This document shows positions 25,152 to 34,044 of a DNA stretch of 64,000 nt, piece after piece. The stretch's first letter is position 1; every line of letters starts with the position of its first letter. This DNA is from Streptoalloteichus tenebrarius. GTDB lineage: Bacteria; Actinomycetota; Actinomycetes; Mycobacteriales; Pseudonocardiaceae. Both the position numbers and the translations under genes were made by a program. The notes under the pieces were generated by a model. It worked only from the letters and a program-made list of their open reading frames with translations. It was not told the DNA's origin and did not search any database. The DNA lies in contig NZ_JAMTCP010000012.1 of NCBI RefSeq assembly GCF_024171885.1, positions 62,001 through 126,000 of the forward strand. The letters are read 5' to 3'.

Positions 25152-26228
25152 TCAGCGGCGGCGGCGCGGCCGCCCCAGCGCGGTCACTCCGAGCACGATC
25201 TCGTGGTGGGGATCACAGCCGAGGACCTCCTCCACCAGCTCGTCCCGCAGCGCGGCGGTGAAGCCGATCCGCAGTCCCATGGCGGTCGCCACGAGGTAGG
25301 CGGTCTGGGACAGGTGCCCGACGTCCATCTGCACGACCCGGTAGGCGCGGGCGGTGTCGTACTTCCACCGCGTGCGGCCCAACACGGCCGTGTAGTAGAT
25401 GGCGGCCGCCGCCTCCCCGACCCACTCCTGGTCCCCGGCCGACGCCGCGACCTGCTCCGGCGTCCACGCGCACCCCAACGGCTCCAGCACGTGCCGCGCC
25501 GCGTCGTAGTGGTACCAGCCCGGCTCCAGGCCCTCGACGCGTTGCGCGTGCAGGTACAGCTCGACCGGATGCCGACCACCGCCCGAGGGGCTGGTCTTCA
25601 GCACCGTGCCGGAACGGCCGATCGCGCCCCGCACCGGGAGCGGGCCGCCCACGATCCGCAGCAGGTGGCCCAGCTCGCCCAGGTCGAGCGGCTCGGGACC
25701 GAACCGCCGGCTGGTGCGCCGCTCCAACAGCACCTGCAACAGGGGACGGTTGGCCCACGCGGGAAGGCCGTTGCCCTTGGGCAGCTCCACCGGGCCGGTG
25801 CCGATGCGCTTGAACGGCGGGGGCGGCGGGTTGGTGGCGAGCTTGTCGTCCAGCTCGGCGTCCTGCTCGGTCCAGCTCGCGTACCGCGTGTCGCCCAGCG
25901 TCCTGGTCGCGAAGTGGAAGTGCCGCGCGGAGGGGCCCCAGTCAGCCCACGCCGCCAGCAGCGCCTGTTCCTCGCCGTGCTCCGGGGACCCCTCCACCAC
26001 GAGCACGCCGGCCTCGACCAGCTCGTCGACGACCTTGCGCACCGCGGCGGCGTCCTCGGGCGCCAGCTCGGCGCAGACGTCGTCCGGGTCGGCGAACTCG
26101 GCGAAGGCCCGGCACACCCGCTCGGCGACCTCGGTCATCTCGAACTGCCTGTGGTGCAGGTAGTCGTCCCAGACCAGGCGCCCTCGGTCGTAGAACAGGG
26201 CCGCGTACTCAGCGACCTTGACCCGCAT
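25152..26228 (-). CDS. SagB-type dehydrogenase (nitroreductase fold), RiPP-associated
   Basis: 358 residues. The N-terminal about 155 residues are a SagB-like helical region. The FMN nitroreductase domain starts at VLLERRTSRRFGPEPLDLGE and continues through SPSGGGRHPVELYLH, GWYHYDAARHVLEPL and RVVQMDVGHLSQTAYLVATA. SagB-type enzymes oxidise azolines to azoles in RiPP pathways, but no YcaO cyclodehydratase is in this cluster, so the reaction is open. ATG 26228 has GAGGAG 8 bases upstream and overlaps the end of the ATP-grasp gene by 20 bases. A terminator follows. Confidence 0.88.
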   Translation of the reverse strand: MRVKVAEYAALFYDRGRLVWDDYLHHRQFEMTEVAERVCRAFAEFADPDDVCAELAPEDAAAVRKVVDELVEAGVLVVEGSPEHGEEQALLAAWADWGPSARHFHFATRTLGDTRYASWTEQDAELDDKLATNPPPPPFKRIGTGPVELPKGNGLPAWANRPLLQVLLERRTSRRFGPEPLDLGELGHLLRIVGGPLPVRGAIGRSGTVLKTSPSGGGRHPVELYLHAQRVEGLEPGWYHYDAARHVLEPLGCAWTPEQVAASAGDQEWVGEAAAAIYYTAVLGRTRWKYDTARAYRVVQMDVGHLSQTAYLVATAMGLRIGFTAALRDELVEEVLGCDPHHEIVLGVTALGRPRRRR

Positions 26229-27399
26229 ACCGCAGCTCCTCGAACCGGGCGGCCACCCACGCGTGCACGGCGTCGGACACCTCGGTGGTTCCGGCTCGAT
26301 GTTCGAACCAGCGCCAGTCGCAGTTCACGTTCACCTCGAGGAAGACGTGCTCGCCGTCGACCGCGAGCAGATCGAAGGCGGCCACCTGGAGCCGCCAGTG
26401 ACGGGTCAACGCGAGCAGTCTTTCACCCAGTGGTGTGGGCAGTCGCGCGCGGTCCACCGTCACGGCCTCGGGGTCGACCCAGAGCTGCGCGGGGTCGTCC
26501 TTGCGGACGCGGAAGGTGATCAGCCGCTCGCCCACGACGAACACGCGCAGCTCGTGGTCGGCGCCCAGGTACTGCTGGACGATCACCGGGGCCGGTTCCG
26601 GGGTCTCGCCGGCGCGGTTGACGTCGAGGGGTCGGGGGAACAGCCCGTGCAACGCGCCGGGGCGCGGCTCCAGCAGGTGGTGGCCGGTGCTCTTGACGAC
26701 GCAGGGCCCGCCGCCGGGGCGGTTGCGGCCCGGCCAGGTGGTGACGGCGGTGCGGGGCACGCGGAGCCCGAACGCGGCGGCGTCGGTGAGCTGGGTGAGC
26801 CGGTCGAGGCGCGCGGTGTGCCGGGCGGGGTTGACGTGGGCCCAGTCGCCGCGGTGGGCCATCCAGTCGGCCAGGGCCTGCCACTGGGTGCGGGCGTAGG
26901 CGCCGGCCACGGTGCGCGGGTCGACGGGCAGGGCGGTGAGGTCGAAGTGCCGGCGCCACACCAGGACCGGGCGCAGCAGCCAGCGGTCCAGCTCGATGAT
27001 CGGGGTGTCGACGTGCACGGTGAGCGCGAGGTCCAGGCAGCGGTCGACGTCGATGCGGGCCATCCGCACCCCGTGCTCGGCGAGGGCGAGCGACAGCTCG
27101 TTCATCTCCATGTCGGCCGCGCGGGCGAGCACCAGCACGCAGGGCACGGGCTCCCCGCCGGGGTCGCCGACCAGGTCGCCGCCGTGCACGCGCTCCTGGA
27201 AGTCCAGGCAGGTGGCGGGGGCGCGGAAGAAGTAGTCCTGCCCCTGGAGCAGCAGGGGCGCCGGTCGGTCGGTGATCCGGGAGCGGGAGATCAGGGACCG
27301 CGAGGTCGCGGGGTGGGAGGGCCGCTCGGTCCGGTGGGGCGCTACGAGGGGTCCGGGCGGGAGGGGATCGTCCTGCCCGTCCCGCCCGGCGTCGCGCAC
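26209..27399 (-). CDS. ATP-grasp ligase, RiPP-maturase-like
   Basis: 396 residues from GTG 27399, one base after the peptide gene stop, with AAGGA 8 bases upstream inside the peptide gene. The first about 65 residues are Pro/Arg-rich and may not be native; a shorter start near PVPCVLVL is possible. The pre-ATP-grasp part reads VLVLARAADMEMNELSLALA and RMARIDVDRCLDLALTVHVD. ATP-grasp motifs: CVVKSTGHHLLEP, VIVQQYLGADHELRVFVVGE and the metal-binding end DLLAVDGEHVFLEVNVNCDW. This resembles MvdD-like peptide maturases that form omega-ester or amide cross-links. Its context makes the 40-residue peptide the probable substrate. Confidence 0.85.
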   Translation of the reverse strand: MRDAGRDGQDDPLPPGPLVAPHRTERPSHPATSRSLISRSRITDRPAPLLLQGQDYFFRAPATCLDFQERVHGGDLVGDPGGEPVPCVLVLARAADMEMNELSLALAEHGVRMARIDVDRCLDLALTVHVDTPIIELDRWLLRPVLVWRRHFDLTALPVDPRTVAGAYARTQWQALADWMAHRGDWAHVNPARHTARLDRLTQLTDAAAFGLRVPRTAVTTWPGRNRPGGGPCVVKSTGHHLLEPRPGALHGLFPRPLDVNRAGETPEPAPVIVQQYLGADHELRVFVVGERLITFRVRKDDPAQLWVDPEAVTVDRARLPTPLGERLLALTRHWRLQVAAFDLLAVDGEHVFLEVNVNCDWRWFEHRAGTTEVSDAVHAWVAARFEELRYAGQGR

Positions 27400-27400
27400 C

Positions 27401-27523
27401 TCAGTCGTCCTTCTTCCGGGCGTAGATCTTGTGGGCCCTGGCGTACTCGGAGGCGTACTCGGCCAACACGCCGTCCTCGACCTCACCCCGGCGGACCCGC
27501 GCCGCCAACTCCTGGAGCGACAT
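27401..27523 (-). CDS. Putative RiPP precursor peptide (40 residues)
   Basis: From ATG 27523 (GAGAGG 8 bases upstream) it encodes MSLQELAARVRRGEVEDGVL then a Glu/Tyr/Ala/Lys-rich end with EYASEYARAHKIYARKK and two final Asp. The amphipathic N-terminal helix looks like a leader. The C-terminal core has three Tyr, two Glu and three Lys that could be ligase targets. There are no Cys, Ser or Thr in the second half, so lanthionine or thiazole chemistry is excluded there. It is followed by one base and then the ATP-grasp GTG. I do not recognise a named family; the precursor role is inferred from size and position. Confidence 0.72.
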   Translation of the reverse strand: MSLQELAARVRRGEVEDGVLAEYASEYARAHKIYARKKDD

Positions 27524-27559
27524 GGCGGTCACCTCTCCCCACACGGTGTTCACACGTTC

Positions 27560-27674
27560 AGGTGATACACCTTGGGTAGTCTTGGTTTCACCTAACGCAA
27601 AGTCAAGTCGGTCCGGTGATTTTGTCACCTGCTGGGACCAACCGCTTGCGACGATCGGGCGCATCAGGTGATCA
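27560..27674 (-). promoter_or_regulatory. Cluster of AGGTGA/TCACCT half-sites upstream of the peptide gene
   Basis: AGGTGA-T-ACACCT dyad at 27560-27572, a TCACCT at 27588-27593, GGTGA-TTTTG-TCACC at 27615-27629, and AGGTGATCA at 27666-27674. All lie in the AT-richer promoter of the RiPP-like operon, consistent with cooperative binding of one repressor or activator. AGGTGATCA recurs in opposite orientation before the S10 peptidase gene. Confidence 0.6.
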
Positions 27675-27687
27675 TCCCCAAACACGA

Positions 27688-27721
27688 CGTCGCCCGGAGC
27701 CTACGCGGACTCCGGGCGACG
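27688..27721 (-). terminator. Terminator of the NADH dehydrogenase gene
   Basis: A perfect 12-bp stem CGTCGCCCGGAG / CTCCGGGCGACG with a 10-base loop lies 60 bases past the stop of the NDH-2 gene. Confidence 0.8.
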
Positions 27722-27781
27722 ATCGACCTCGTCCCGGCGGGCGCACCCGCCGGCCGGGGACCGGCGGGTGGCGACGGCGCG

Positions 27782-29110
27782 TCAGCCGCCCTTGGCGACC
27801 CGCTCGAACTCGGCCTTCGGCTCGTTGATCTGCCCCAGCGAGATCACCTCGCGGCGGAACAGCAGCGCCAGCGTCCAGTCCATGATGATGCGGAACTTCC
27901 GGTTGAAGGTCGGCATCTTGCTGACGTGGTAGGCGCGGTGCATGGCCCACGCCGGGTAGCCCTTGAGCTTGATCCCGGCGACGTCGGCGACACCCTTGTA
28001 CAGGCCGAGGCTGGCCACCGACCCCAGGTACTTGTGGTAGTAGTCCTTGGTCTTGCGACCGCGGAGCGTGGCGACGATGTTGTTCGCCAGCACCTTCGAC
28101 TGCCGCACCGCGTGCTGGGCCGACGGGCTGCACGTGGCCTGCGGGTCCTCCTCGATCCGGGACAGGTCCGGAACGGCCGTGCAGTCGCCGGCGCCCCAGG
28201 CGTCCGGGGTGCCCTCGACCTGGAGCGAGGCGGTGCACCGCAGCCGGCCGCGCGGCTCCAGCGGCAGGTCGGTCTCGGCCAGCACCGGGTTGGCCTTCAC
28301 GCCGGCCGTCCAGATCACCGTGTCGGTGTCGAACTCGGTGCCGTCGCTGAGCACCACGTGCCCGCCCTCGACGCTCTTGACCAGCGTCTCCAGGTAGACC
28401 TCGATGCCGCGGTCCATCAGCCGCTCGACGGTGTAGACGCCCATCTTCGGGCTGACCTCGGGCAGCACCCGGTTCGCGGCGTCCACCAGGACCCACCGCA
28501 TGTCCTCGGGCTTGATGTTGTCGTAGTACCGGCAGGCGTAGCGCGCCATGTCCTCAAGCTCGCCGAGCATCTCGATGCCGGCGAAGCCGCCGCCGATGAC
28601 CAGGAAGGTCAGCATCCGGCGGCGCTGCTCGGGATCGGGCGTGCTCGCCGCGGCGTCCAGCCGGGACAGCACGTGGTTGCGGAGGTAGATGGCCTCGCCG
28701 ATCGTCTTGGCGGCGATGCCCACCTCGGCCAGCCCCGGGATCGGCAGGGTCCGCGCGACGGAGCCCAGCGCGACGACCAACTGGTCGTACTCGATCTCCT
28801 CGACGTGGCCGTCCGGCGCCTCCATGGTCGCGACCTTGCGCGCGTGCTCGATCTTGGTGATCCGCCCCGTGAGGACGTTGCACCGCCTGAGCACCCGACG
28901 CAACGGCACGACCACGTGCCGCGGCTCGATGGAACCGCCCGACGCCTCCGGAATGAACGGCTGGTACGTCATGTGCGGCTGCGGGTCGACGACGGTGATC
29001 GACGCCTCGTTGCGCCGGAGCTTCGACTGCAGCCGCAGCGCGGTGTACAGGCCGACGTAACCGCCGCCGGCCACGAGGATCCGTGTCGGACCGCTCTTCC
29101 CTGCTGCCAT
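27782..29110 (-). CDS. ndh: Type II NADH:quinone dehydrogenase (NDH-2)
   Basis: 442 residues from ATG 29110; a GTG at 29131 would add 7. FAD-binding motif ILVAGGGYVGLYTALRL, quinone-region TYQPFIPEASGGSIEPRH, NAD-binding FLVIGGGFAGIEMLGELED, second FAD motif WGAGDCTAVPD and the C-terminal membrane-associating segment RIIMDWTLALLFRREVISL. It oxidises NADH and reduces menaquinone without proton pumping at the inner membrane face. The ribosome binding site is weak. A GTGACGT/ACGTCAC dyad lies 54 bases upstream. Confidence 0.93.
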   Translation of the reverse strand: MAAGKSGPTRILVAGGGYVGLYTALRLQSKLRRNEASITVVDPQPHMTYQPFIPEASGGSIEPRHVVVPLRRVLRRCNVLTGRITKIEHARKVATMEAPDGHVEEIEYDQLVVALGSVARTLPIPGLAEVGIAAKTIGEAIYLRNHVLSRLDAAASTPDPEQRRRMLTFLVIGGGFAGIEMLGELEDMARYACRYYDNIKPEDMRWVLVDAANRVLPEVSPKMGVYTVERLMDRGIEVYLETLVKSVEGGHVVLSDGTEFDTDTVIWTAGVKANPVLAETDLPLEPRGRLRCTASLQVEGTPDAWGAGDCTAVPDLSRIEEDPQATCSPSAQHAVRQSKVLANNIVATLRGRKTKDYYHKYLGSVASLGLYKGVADVAGIKLKGYPAWAMHRAYHVSKMPTFNRKFRIIMDWTLALLFRREVISLGQINEPKAEFERVAKGG

Positions 29111-29163
29111 GGCTCCATGGTCGCACCGCACCCAACCGGTCGCTTGACACCCTCCTTACGGGT

Positions 29164-29190
29164 GTGACGTCCGTTGTAGACGTACGTCAC
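29164..29190 (-). promoter_or_regulatory. Dyad upstream of NDH-2
   Basis: GTGACGT-N13-ACGTCAC, perfect 7-base arms, in the 179-base gap between the NDH-2 start and the uracil-DNA glycosylase stop. Its position is compatible with an operator for NDH-2. Confidence 0.5.
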
Positions 29191-29289
29191 AGTAGCGGCC
29201 CTACGTATGCCTTGACCTGCGGCGTTGGTGGTGCCACATCAGTTCAGGGTGACGGGTGCCCGGTGCGCGACCCGGTTTTTCTTGATCAA

Positions 29290-30033
29290 CTAGAGGGTCG
29301 CGAGGCCGGCCGTCGCACCCGCCCTCCGCAACACGTCCTCCACCATCGCCGGGGTCAGCCGCCCGGTGAACGTGTTCTGCTGGCTGGGGTGGTAACACCC
29401 GAACAGACGCAGGTCGGCCCCGCCGTCCGTGGCCGGCAGGACGACGTCCACGCCGTGCCCGAACACCGGGCGCGGGGTCGGCACCCGCCACGCCGTGTGG
29501 TGCAGCACCGGGAGCAGGGCCTGCCACCCGAACCCGCCGAGCACCACGACCGCCCGCAGCGTCGGCCGCAGGAGCTGGAGCTCCCTGGCCAGCCACGAGC
29601 GGCAGTTGTCCCGCTCCCCCGGCGTGGGCTTGTTCTCCGGCGGGGCGCACCGCACCGGCGCGGTGACGCGGGTCCCGTACAGCTCCAGCCCGTCGTCCCT
29701 GCTCAGCGCCACGGATTGCGAGGCGAGGCCCACGGCGTGCATGGCCGCGTAGAGCACGTCGCCCGACCGGTCGCCGGTGAACATGCGCCCCGTCCGGTTC
29801 GCGCCGTGCGCCGCCGGGGCCAAGCCGACGATCGCCAGCCTGGCGTCCACCGGGCCGAAACCGGGCACGGGGCGACCCCAGTACACCTGGTCGCGGAAGG
29901 CCGCCCTGCGCGTGCGGGCCACCTCCTCGCGCCAGGCCACGAGCCGGGGGCAGGCACGGCAGTGGGTGACCAGCTCGTCCAGCTCCGCCAGGTCGGACAC
30001 GCCGGCGGCGGCCGCGGCCGGATCGGTGAGCAC
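29290..30033 (-). CDS. Family 5 uracil-DNA glycosylase (UdgB type)
   Basis: 247 residues. Motif 1 [20 protein letters not shown] and motif 2 [16 protein letters not shown] match the family 5 enzymes of actinobacteria and archaea, which remove uracil, hypoxanthine or ethenocytosine from DNA. Four Cys for a [4Fe-4S] cluster are visible: CRACPRL near the N-terminus and [23 protein letters not shown] 30033 has GGGAGGAG 8 bases upstream. The stop is TAG. The gene is divergent from the S10-type peptidase gene. Confidence 0.9.
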   Translation of the reverse strand: MLTDPAAAAAGVSDLAELDELVTHCRACPRLVAWREEVARTRRAAFRDQVYWGRPVPGFGPVDARLAIVGLAPAAHGANRTGRMFTGDRSGDVLYAAMHAVGLASQSVALSRDDGLELYGTRVTAPVRCAPPENKPTPGERDNCRSWLARELQLLRPTLRAVVVLGGFGWQALLPVLHHTAWRVPTPRPVFGHGVDVVLPATDGGADLRLFGCYHPSQQNTFTGRLTPAMVEDVLRRAGATAGLATL

Positions 30034-30082
30034 GGAACAACTCCTCCCGTGGTGGGCGTGATCACCTTTAGGGTGACTCAGC

Positions 30083-31588
30083 ATGTCAAAGGACGCCACG
30101 GAGCGACGTTCCTCGGGGCAGCCGGACGACGCGGAGGACACCCGGGTCGACGCGAGTCCCGAACCCACCGACGACCTGGTCACCACCCGGCACACCCTGA
30201 CCGCGGACGGCCGCGAGCTGACCTACACGGCCACCGCCGGCCGCGTCGTGCTGCGCAGGGAGGTGCACAACGACGGCAGGTTCGACGGCCACCTGCCGAA
30301 GGCGGAGGTCTTCGTCACCGCGTACACCCTCGACGGGGCCGACCCGGGGACGCGGCCGGTGACCTTCGCGTTCAACGGCGGCCCCGGCTCGTCGAGCGTC
30401 TGGCTGCACCTGGGCCTGTTCGGGCCGCGCCGGGTCGTGATGGGCGACGCGGGGAACCTGCTCCCCCCGCCCTACGGGCTGACCGACAACGCCGAGACCC
30501 TGCTCGCGCACAGCGACCTGGTGTTCGTCGACCCCGTGTCCACCGGCTACTCCCGGGCGGTCAAGGGTGAGAAGCCGGAGGACTACCACGGCTTCCAGGG
30601 CGACCTGGAGTCCGTCGGGGAGATCATCCGGCTGTGGACGACCCGGCACGGGCGCTGGATGTCGCCGAAGTTCCTCGCCGGCGAGTCCTACGGCACGCTG
30701 CGCGCCGCGGCGCTCGCCGACCACCTCCAGACGCGCTACGGCATGTACCTCAACGGGCTCGTGCTGATCTCCGCCGTGCTGGACATGGGCACGATCCGCT
30801 TCACCCAGGGCAACGACCTGCCGTACGCGCTGTTCCTGCCCACCTACGCGGCCATCGCGCACCACCACGGCCTGCACGGCGACCGGCCGCTGCCCGACCT
30901 GCTCGCGGAGGCCACCGAGTTCGCCGCGAAGGACTACCCGTGGGCGCTCAGCCGCGGCGCGCGGCTGTCCGACGCCGAACGCGCCGAGACGGTGCGCAGG
31001 GTGGCCTCGCTGACCGGCCTCGACGCGGACTACGTGGACCGGGTCGACCTGCGGCTGGAGCACGTCCGGTTCTTCACGGAGCTGCTCAGGGACCGGCGCC
31101 AGGTGGTGGGCCGGCTCGACGGCCGGTTCACCGGGTGGGACCCGGACGCGGGCCGGGAGCACTTCGTCGAGGACCCGTCACTCCTGGCGATCATGGGCCC
31201 GTACACGGCGGCGCTCAACCACTACGTGCACGCGGAGCTCGACTACCACAACGACCTGCCGTACGAGATCCTCACCGACCGCGTCCACCCGTGGTCCTAC
31301 CGGGAGTTCGAGGGCGCGCACGTCAACGTGGCGGACAAGCTCGCCAACGCCATGCGCTCCAACCCGCACCTGCTGGTCCACGTGGCCTGCGGCTACCACG
31401 ACGGCGCCACGCCGTTCGCCGCGGCCGAGCACACGATGGCGAACCTGGCGATCCCGCCGGTGCTGCGGGACAACATCGAGTTCCGGTACTACGAGGCCGG
31501 ACACATGATGTACGTCCACGAGCCGACGCGCGTCCAGCAGTCCGCGGACATCGCGGCCTTCCTCCGTTCGGCCGCGCCGACGAGCTGA
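30083..31588 (+). CDS. S10-type serine carboxypeptidase
   Basis: 501 residues with no signal peptide. Family landmarks: [20 protein letters not shown] (oxyanion region), nucleophile Ser in [12 protein letters not shown], Asp in GYHDGATP and His in [10 protein letters not shown]. Bacterial members of this group are aminoterminally extended and cytoplasmic or membrane-associated; substrate unknown. ATG 30083 lies just after TGATCACCTTTAGGGTGA, which includes the AGGTGATCA 9-mer also found before the RiPP-like operon. A 17-bp terminator follows. Confidence 0.9.
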   Translation: MSKDATERRSSGQPDDAEDTRVDASPEPTDDLVTTRHTLTADGRELTYTATAGRVVLRREVHNDGRFDGHLPKAEVFVTAYTLDGADPGTRPVTFAFNGGPGSSSVWLHLGLFGPRRVVMGDAGNLLPPPYGLTDNAETLLAHSDLVFVDPVSTGYSRAVKGEKPEDYHGFQGDLESVGEIIRLWTTRHGRWMSPKFLAGESYGTLRAAALADHLQTRYGMYLNGLVLISAVLDMGTIRFTQGNDLPYALFLPTYAAIAHHHGLHGDRPLPDLLAEATEFAAKDYPWALSRGARLSDAERAETVRRVASLTGLDADYVDRVDLRLEHVRFFTELLRDRRQVVGRLDGRFTGWDPDAGREHFVEDPSLLAIMGPYTAALNHYVHAELDYHNDLPYEILTDRVHPWSYREFEGAHVNVADKLANAMRSNPHLLVHVACGYHDGATPFAAAEHTMANLAIPPVLRDNIEFRYYEAGHMMYVHEPTRVQQSADIAAFLRSAAPTS

Positions 31589-31595
31589 CGCCGAA

Positions 31596-31647
31596 CGCCC
31601 GGCCGGACGCGTCGTGCCTCGCGGCGCGGAACGCGTCCGGCCGGGCG
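31596..31647 (+). terminator. Terminator after the S10 peptidase
   Basis: A perfect 17-bp stem, CGCCCGGCCGGACGCGT against ACGCGTCCGGCCGGGCG, with an 18-base loop, starts 8 bases past the stop. Confidence 0.85.
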
Positions 31648-31731
31648 GATGTTCCGCGTCTCCCGCCTTCCAGCGACGCGCCAGCGCGCTCTCGTGGCCC
31701 CGGGCCGACAGCCCTCGCACCCCGCTCTGGT

Positions 31732-31871
31732 CAGCCCCCTCCCACCCGGGGGGCGAGCCCCGCTCCAGGCTATCGGCCCAGCTCAGGCGCGCAAAACCCG
31801 TTGCCTGTCGCCTGTGGATAACTCCGCTCCACCCCGCCCCGGAAGCCTCTGAAACACCGGGCTGTGGATAA
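31732..31871 (+). repeat. Intergenic hairpin plus DnaA-box-like element, copy 2
   Basis: Core 31732-31778 is nearly identical to copies 1 and 3 over GGGGGGCGAGCCCCGCTCCA. TGTGGATAA, the complement of the classical DnaA box TTATCCACA, occurs at 31813 (81 bases from core start) and 31863. Confidence 0.8.
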
Positions 31872-32342
31872 CTCGGCCCTTCCAGTTGCGGAACCCCGAA
31901 CCTCAGGACAAGATCCGCAGGGCTCTGTCGGCCCTCGCGGGGGGGACAAGATGCCGCACTCCAGCGAGCACCAGGCACCACACCGCCTCATCGTCCCGAC
32001 ACCCCGACACCCCGGCGCGACGACGCGACGACCGCACGCCGGAGAGACGACCCCACGCCGGAGAGACGACGAGAAGATCAGGGAACGCGTTCCGCCGTTC
32101 CACAACCCCTGGATCGCCTTCCGCCTTTCCCGGTGTCAGGTCGCATCCCGGTTCCCGGATCGAGATGCCAGAACCCGGCCCTGTTCCGCCAGTGCCGACG
32201 CGGAATCGCGCGTGAGCGGCAAGAACCCGCCTGAACAACGAAGACGACGCACGAGACACCTCGCCAGGAACCCGCGTTCCTCACCTGACGAAACCCTTGC
32301 GCCCCAAGCGGTCCTGGCCGCCGTCCTGAGCCCCGCGCATGC
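31872..32342. other. Gene-free stretch, lower GC
   Basis: 471 bases between the repeat and the end of the minus-strand membrane-protein gene. A 15-base direct repeat (ACGCCGGAGAGACGA) occurs twice at about 32036-32070. No gene, RNA or mobile-element end is recognised. Confidence 0.4.
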
Positions 32343-33362
32343 TCAACCCCCGCGCACGAACTCCATCCGCGTGTTGCTGTCGTCGGGAAGCACGACCACG
32401 ACGCCCCGACCCCTGGTCCAGCCGTCGGGAATCAGAAAGAACCTGTTCCCGGTGTGCTCCACGAGCCGCAGCCCCCGGTACCGGAACCGGTAGTGCGCGT
32501 TCTCCGGGTCGAGCCGCGTCTCCTCGGCGATCGAGGTGTCCAGGTGCAGCCGCTCGGTGGCGTAGACGACCACGGCCGGCCGCTTCGCCAGGTCCCGTTC
32601 CAGCCCGTCCACCTGCCACTGCCCGTACACCTCGGCGTACCGCGACGCCGACCAGAACAGGCTCAACGCGACGACCGACGCCACCAACCACTTCGCTGAC
32701 CGCCACCGCCACGACCCGCCGCCGAGCTGCCCGCCCAACCTCACGCCTGGCTGCGCGCCTGCCTGCCCAGCGAGGCGCCGCAACGAAAGGGCGTACAACG
32801 ACAGCAGCGCCCCCAGCCCGATCGACGCCGGGAAGAGCAGCCGGGCGAGCAGTGGGACCACCAGACGCGCCGCCAGGACCACGGCGGGAAGCACGAGCCA
32901 GGCGAGGGCGAGCACGCCCAGCACGCGCCTGGCCCTCGGCCCCGGGCCGTCCCCGCCGAACCGCGCCCGCAGCCGCCCGTCGACCCACAGCCACCCCAGC
33001 GCGAGCAACGCGAGGGCGGACAACACCGGGAACAACGGGCCGACGCTGCTGAGCAGGTAGTACTGGTTGGACAGTCCGCGAAGGCTCTCGTCGACGCCCA
33101 ACGCGCGCGACTCCGCGTCCGCCCGTTGCCAGCCGAAGTAGACCAACAGCGCGGACAGCACGGTGGCGTTGGCCAGCACCCCGCCCGCCAGCCGCGCCAG
33201 CTCGGACCAGTCCGTGTTCGGCGCGCCCCCGCCGCCTGTGTCGCCCCCGGCGCCCGTATCGACCCCGGCGCCCCTGCCGACCCCGCCGCTCCTGCCGGCC
33301 CCGGCGCCCCTGTCAACCCCGGCGCCACGGCCGGGACGCGGTGCGAGGCGGCGGGGCCGCAT
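32343..33362 (-). CDS. Integral membrane protein, paralog B of a triad
   Basis: 339 residues. A Gly-rich N-terminus (about 50) precedes six or so membrane helices (about 60-235). The hydrophilic C-terminal domain contains VVVYATERLHLDTSIAEETR, YRFRYRGLRLVEHTGNRFFL and VVVVLPDDSNTRMEF. The same domain is in the gene at 34045-34929 (VVVYSAERLHL, YRYRYSGLRFLDYAAGRYLL, VVLVLPANDPSVRLEF), so the two are tandem paralogs. The ATG overlaps the preceding lipoprotein stop (TGATG). Function unknown. Confidence 0.75.
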   Translation of the reverse strand: MRPRRLAPRPGRGAGVDRGAGAGRSGGVGRGAGVDTGAGGDTGGGGAPNTDWSELARLAGGVLANATVLSALLVYFGWQRADAESRALGVDESLRGLSNQYYLLSSVGPLFPVLSALALLALGWLWVDGRLRARFGGDGPGPRARRVLGVLALAWLVLPAVVLAARLVVPLLARLLFPASIGLGALLSLYALSLRRLAGQAGAQPGVRLGGQLGGGSWRWRSAKWLVASVVALSLFWSASRYAEVYGQWQVDGLERDLAKRPAVVVYATERLHLDTSIAEETRLDPENAHYRFRYRGLRLVEHTGNRFFLIPDGWTRGRGVVVVLPDDSNTRMEFVRGG

Positions 33363-33988
33363 CACCGACTGCCCGTCATCCCGGTCGGCTTCCCCGGCGT
33401 GGGGCCGGTGCCCGGCCGCGAGGGCGCCGACGTCGTGGTCGTCCCCGTGGGGTACGGGCCCGTGGTTCGCGACGGGCTCGTGGTCCGTCGGGTGGTGGGC
33501 GTGGAGGTGGTCACCGCGACACGGGGATCCAGCCGGCGTCCCTCCGGCCACTTCGGCGGCGGCTGCGGCTCGCACGTGATCTGCGAGTCGGGCATCTTGT
33601 CCAGCGCGTGCACCAGGTTGCAGTCGATCTCACCGGTGGGGCCCTCGGTGCCCATCGCGAAGCGCTGCTTCATCTGCTGCGTCTCCCTCCGCGCCCGCTC
33701 TTCGTCGCCCGACGCCATGGCGATCGCCGCCTGGTAGAGCATCACGTTGCGTGGCGTGGTCATCTCCTGCCAACCGCTGTCGAGCAGCTCCTGCGCCCGC
33801 CGGGGGTCGCCCGCCCGCAACGCCTCGTAGATCTCCCGTTCCCTGGACGGCGTCGCGCCGGGCGATACGGGCGGCGGCGGAGGCAACGCCATGCCCTGAC
33901 CGGCCGGGGTTCCGACGACGTCGCAGCCGGGAAGCAGGAACGCCAGTCCGAGGAGGAGACCCGCCCCGCGCCGCACCATCCGGGTCAT
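33362..33988 (-). CDS. Lipoprotein of unknown function
   Basis: 208 residues. The lipobox LLPGC is at residues 18-22. A Pro-rich linker is followed by a helical region (REREIYEALRAGDPRRAQEL, EERARRETQQMKQRFAM) that looks TPR-like, then a Thr/Pro/Ser-rich tail. ATG 33988 has GGAAGGAG 6 bases upstream. It sits between two paralogous membrane-protein genes: 56 bases after the first and overlapping the second, so the three are one operon and probably one complex. Confidence 0.75.
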   Translation of the reverse strand: MTRMVRRGAGLLLGLAFLLPGCDVVGTPAGQGMALPPPPPVSPGATPSREREIYEALRAGDPRRAQELLDSGWQEMTTPRNVMLYQAAIAMASGDEERARRETQQMKQRFAMGTEGPTGEIDCNLVHALDKMPDSQITCEPQPPPKWPEGRRLDPRVAVTTSTPTTRRTTSPSRTTGPYPTGTTTTSAPSRPGTGPTPGKPTGMTGSR

Positions 33989-34044
33989 CGCCGCTCCTTC
34001 CGGGTCTCGGCTGACTCGGCCTCGGCCGGCTCAGCCTGGCCTGA

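Noticed and set aside
25152-27523. Thiazole/oxazole-type (TOMM) RiPP cluster because of SagB
   Set aside because: No YcaO/SagD cyclodehydratase, and no Cys, Ser or Thr in the second half of the peptide.
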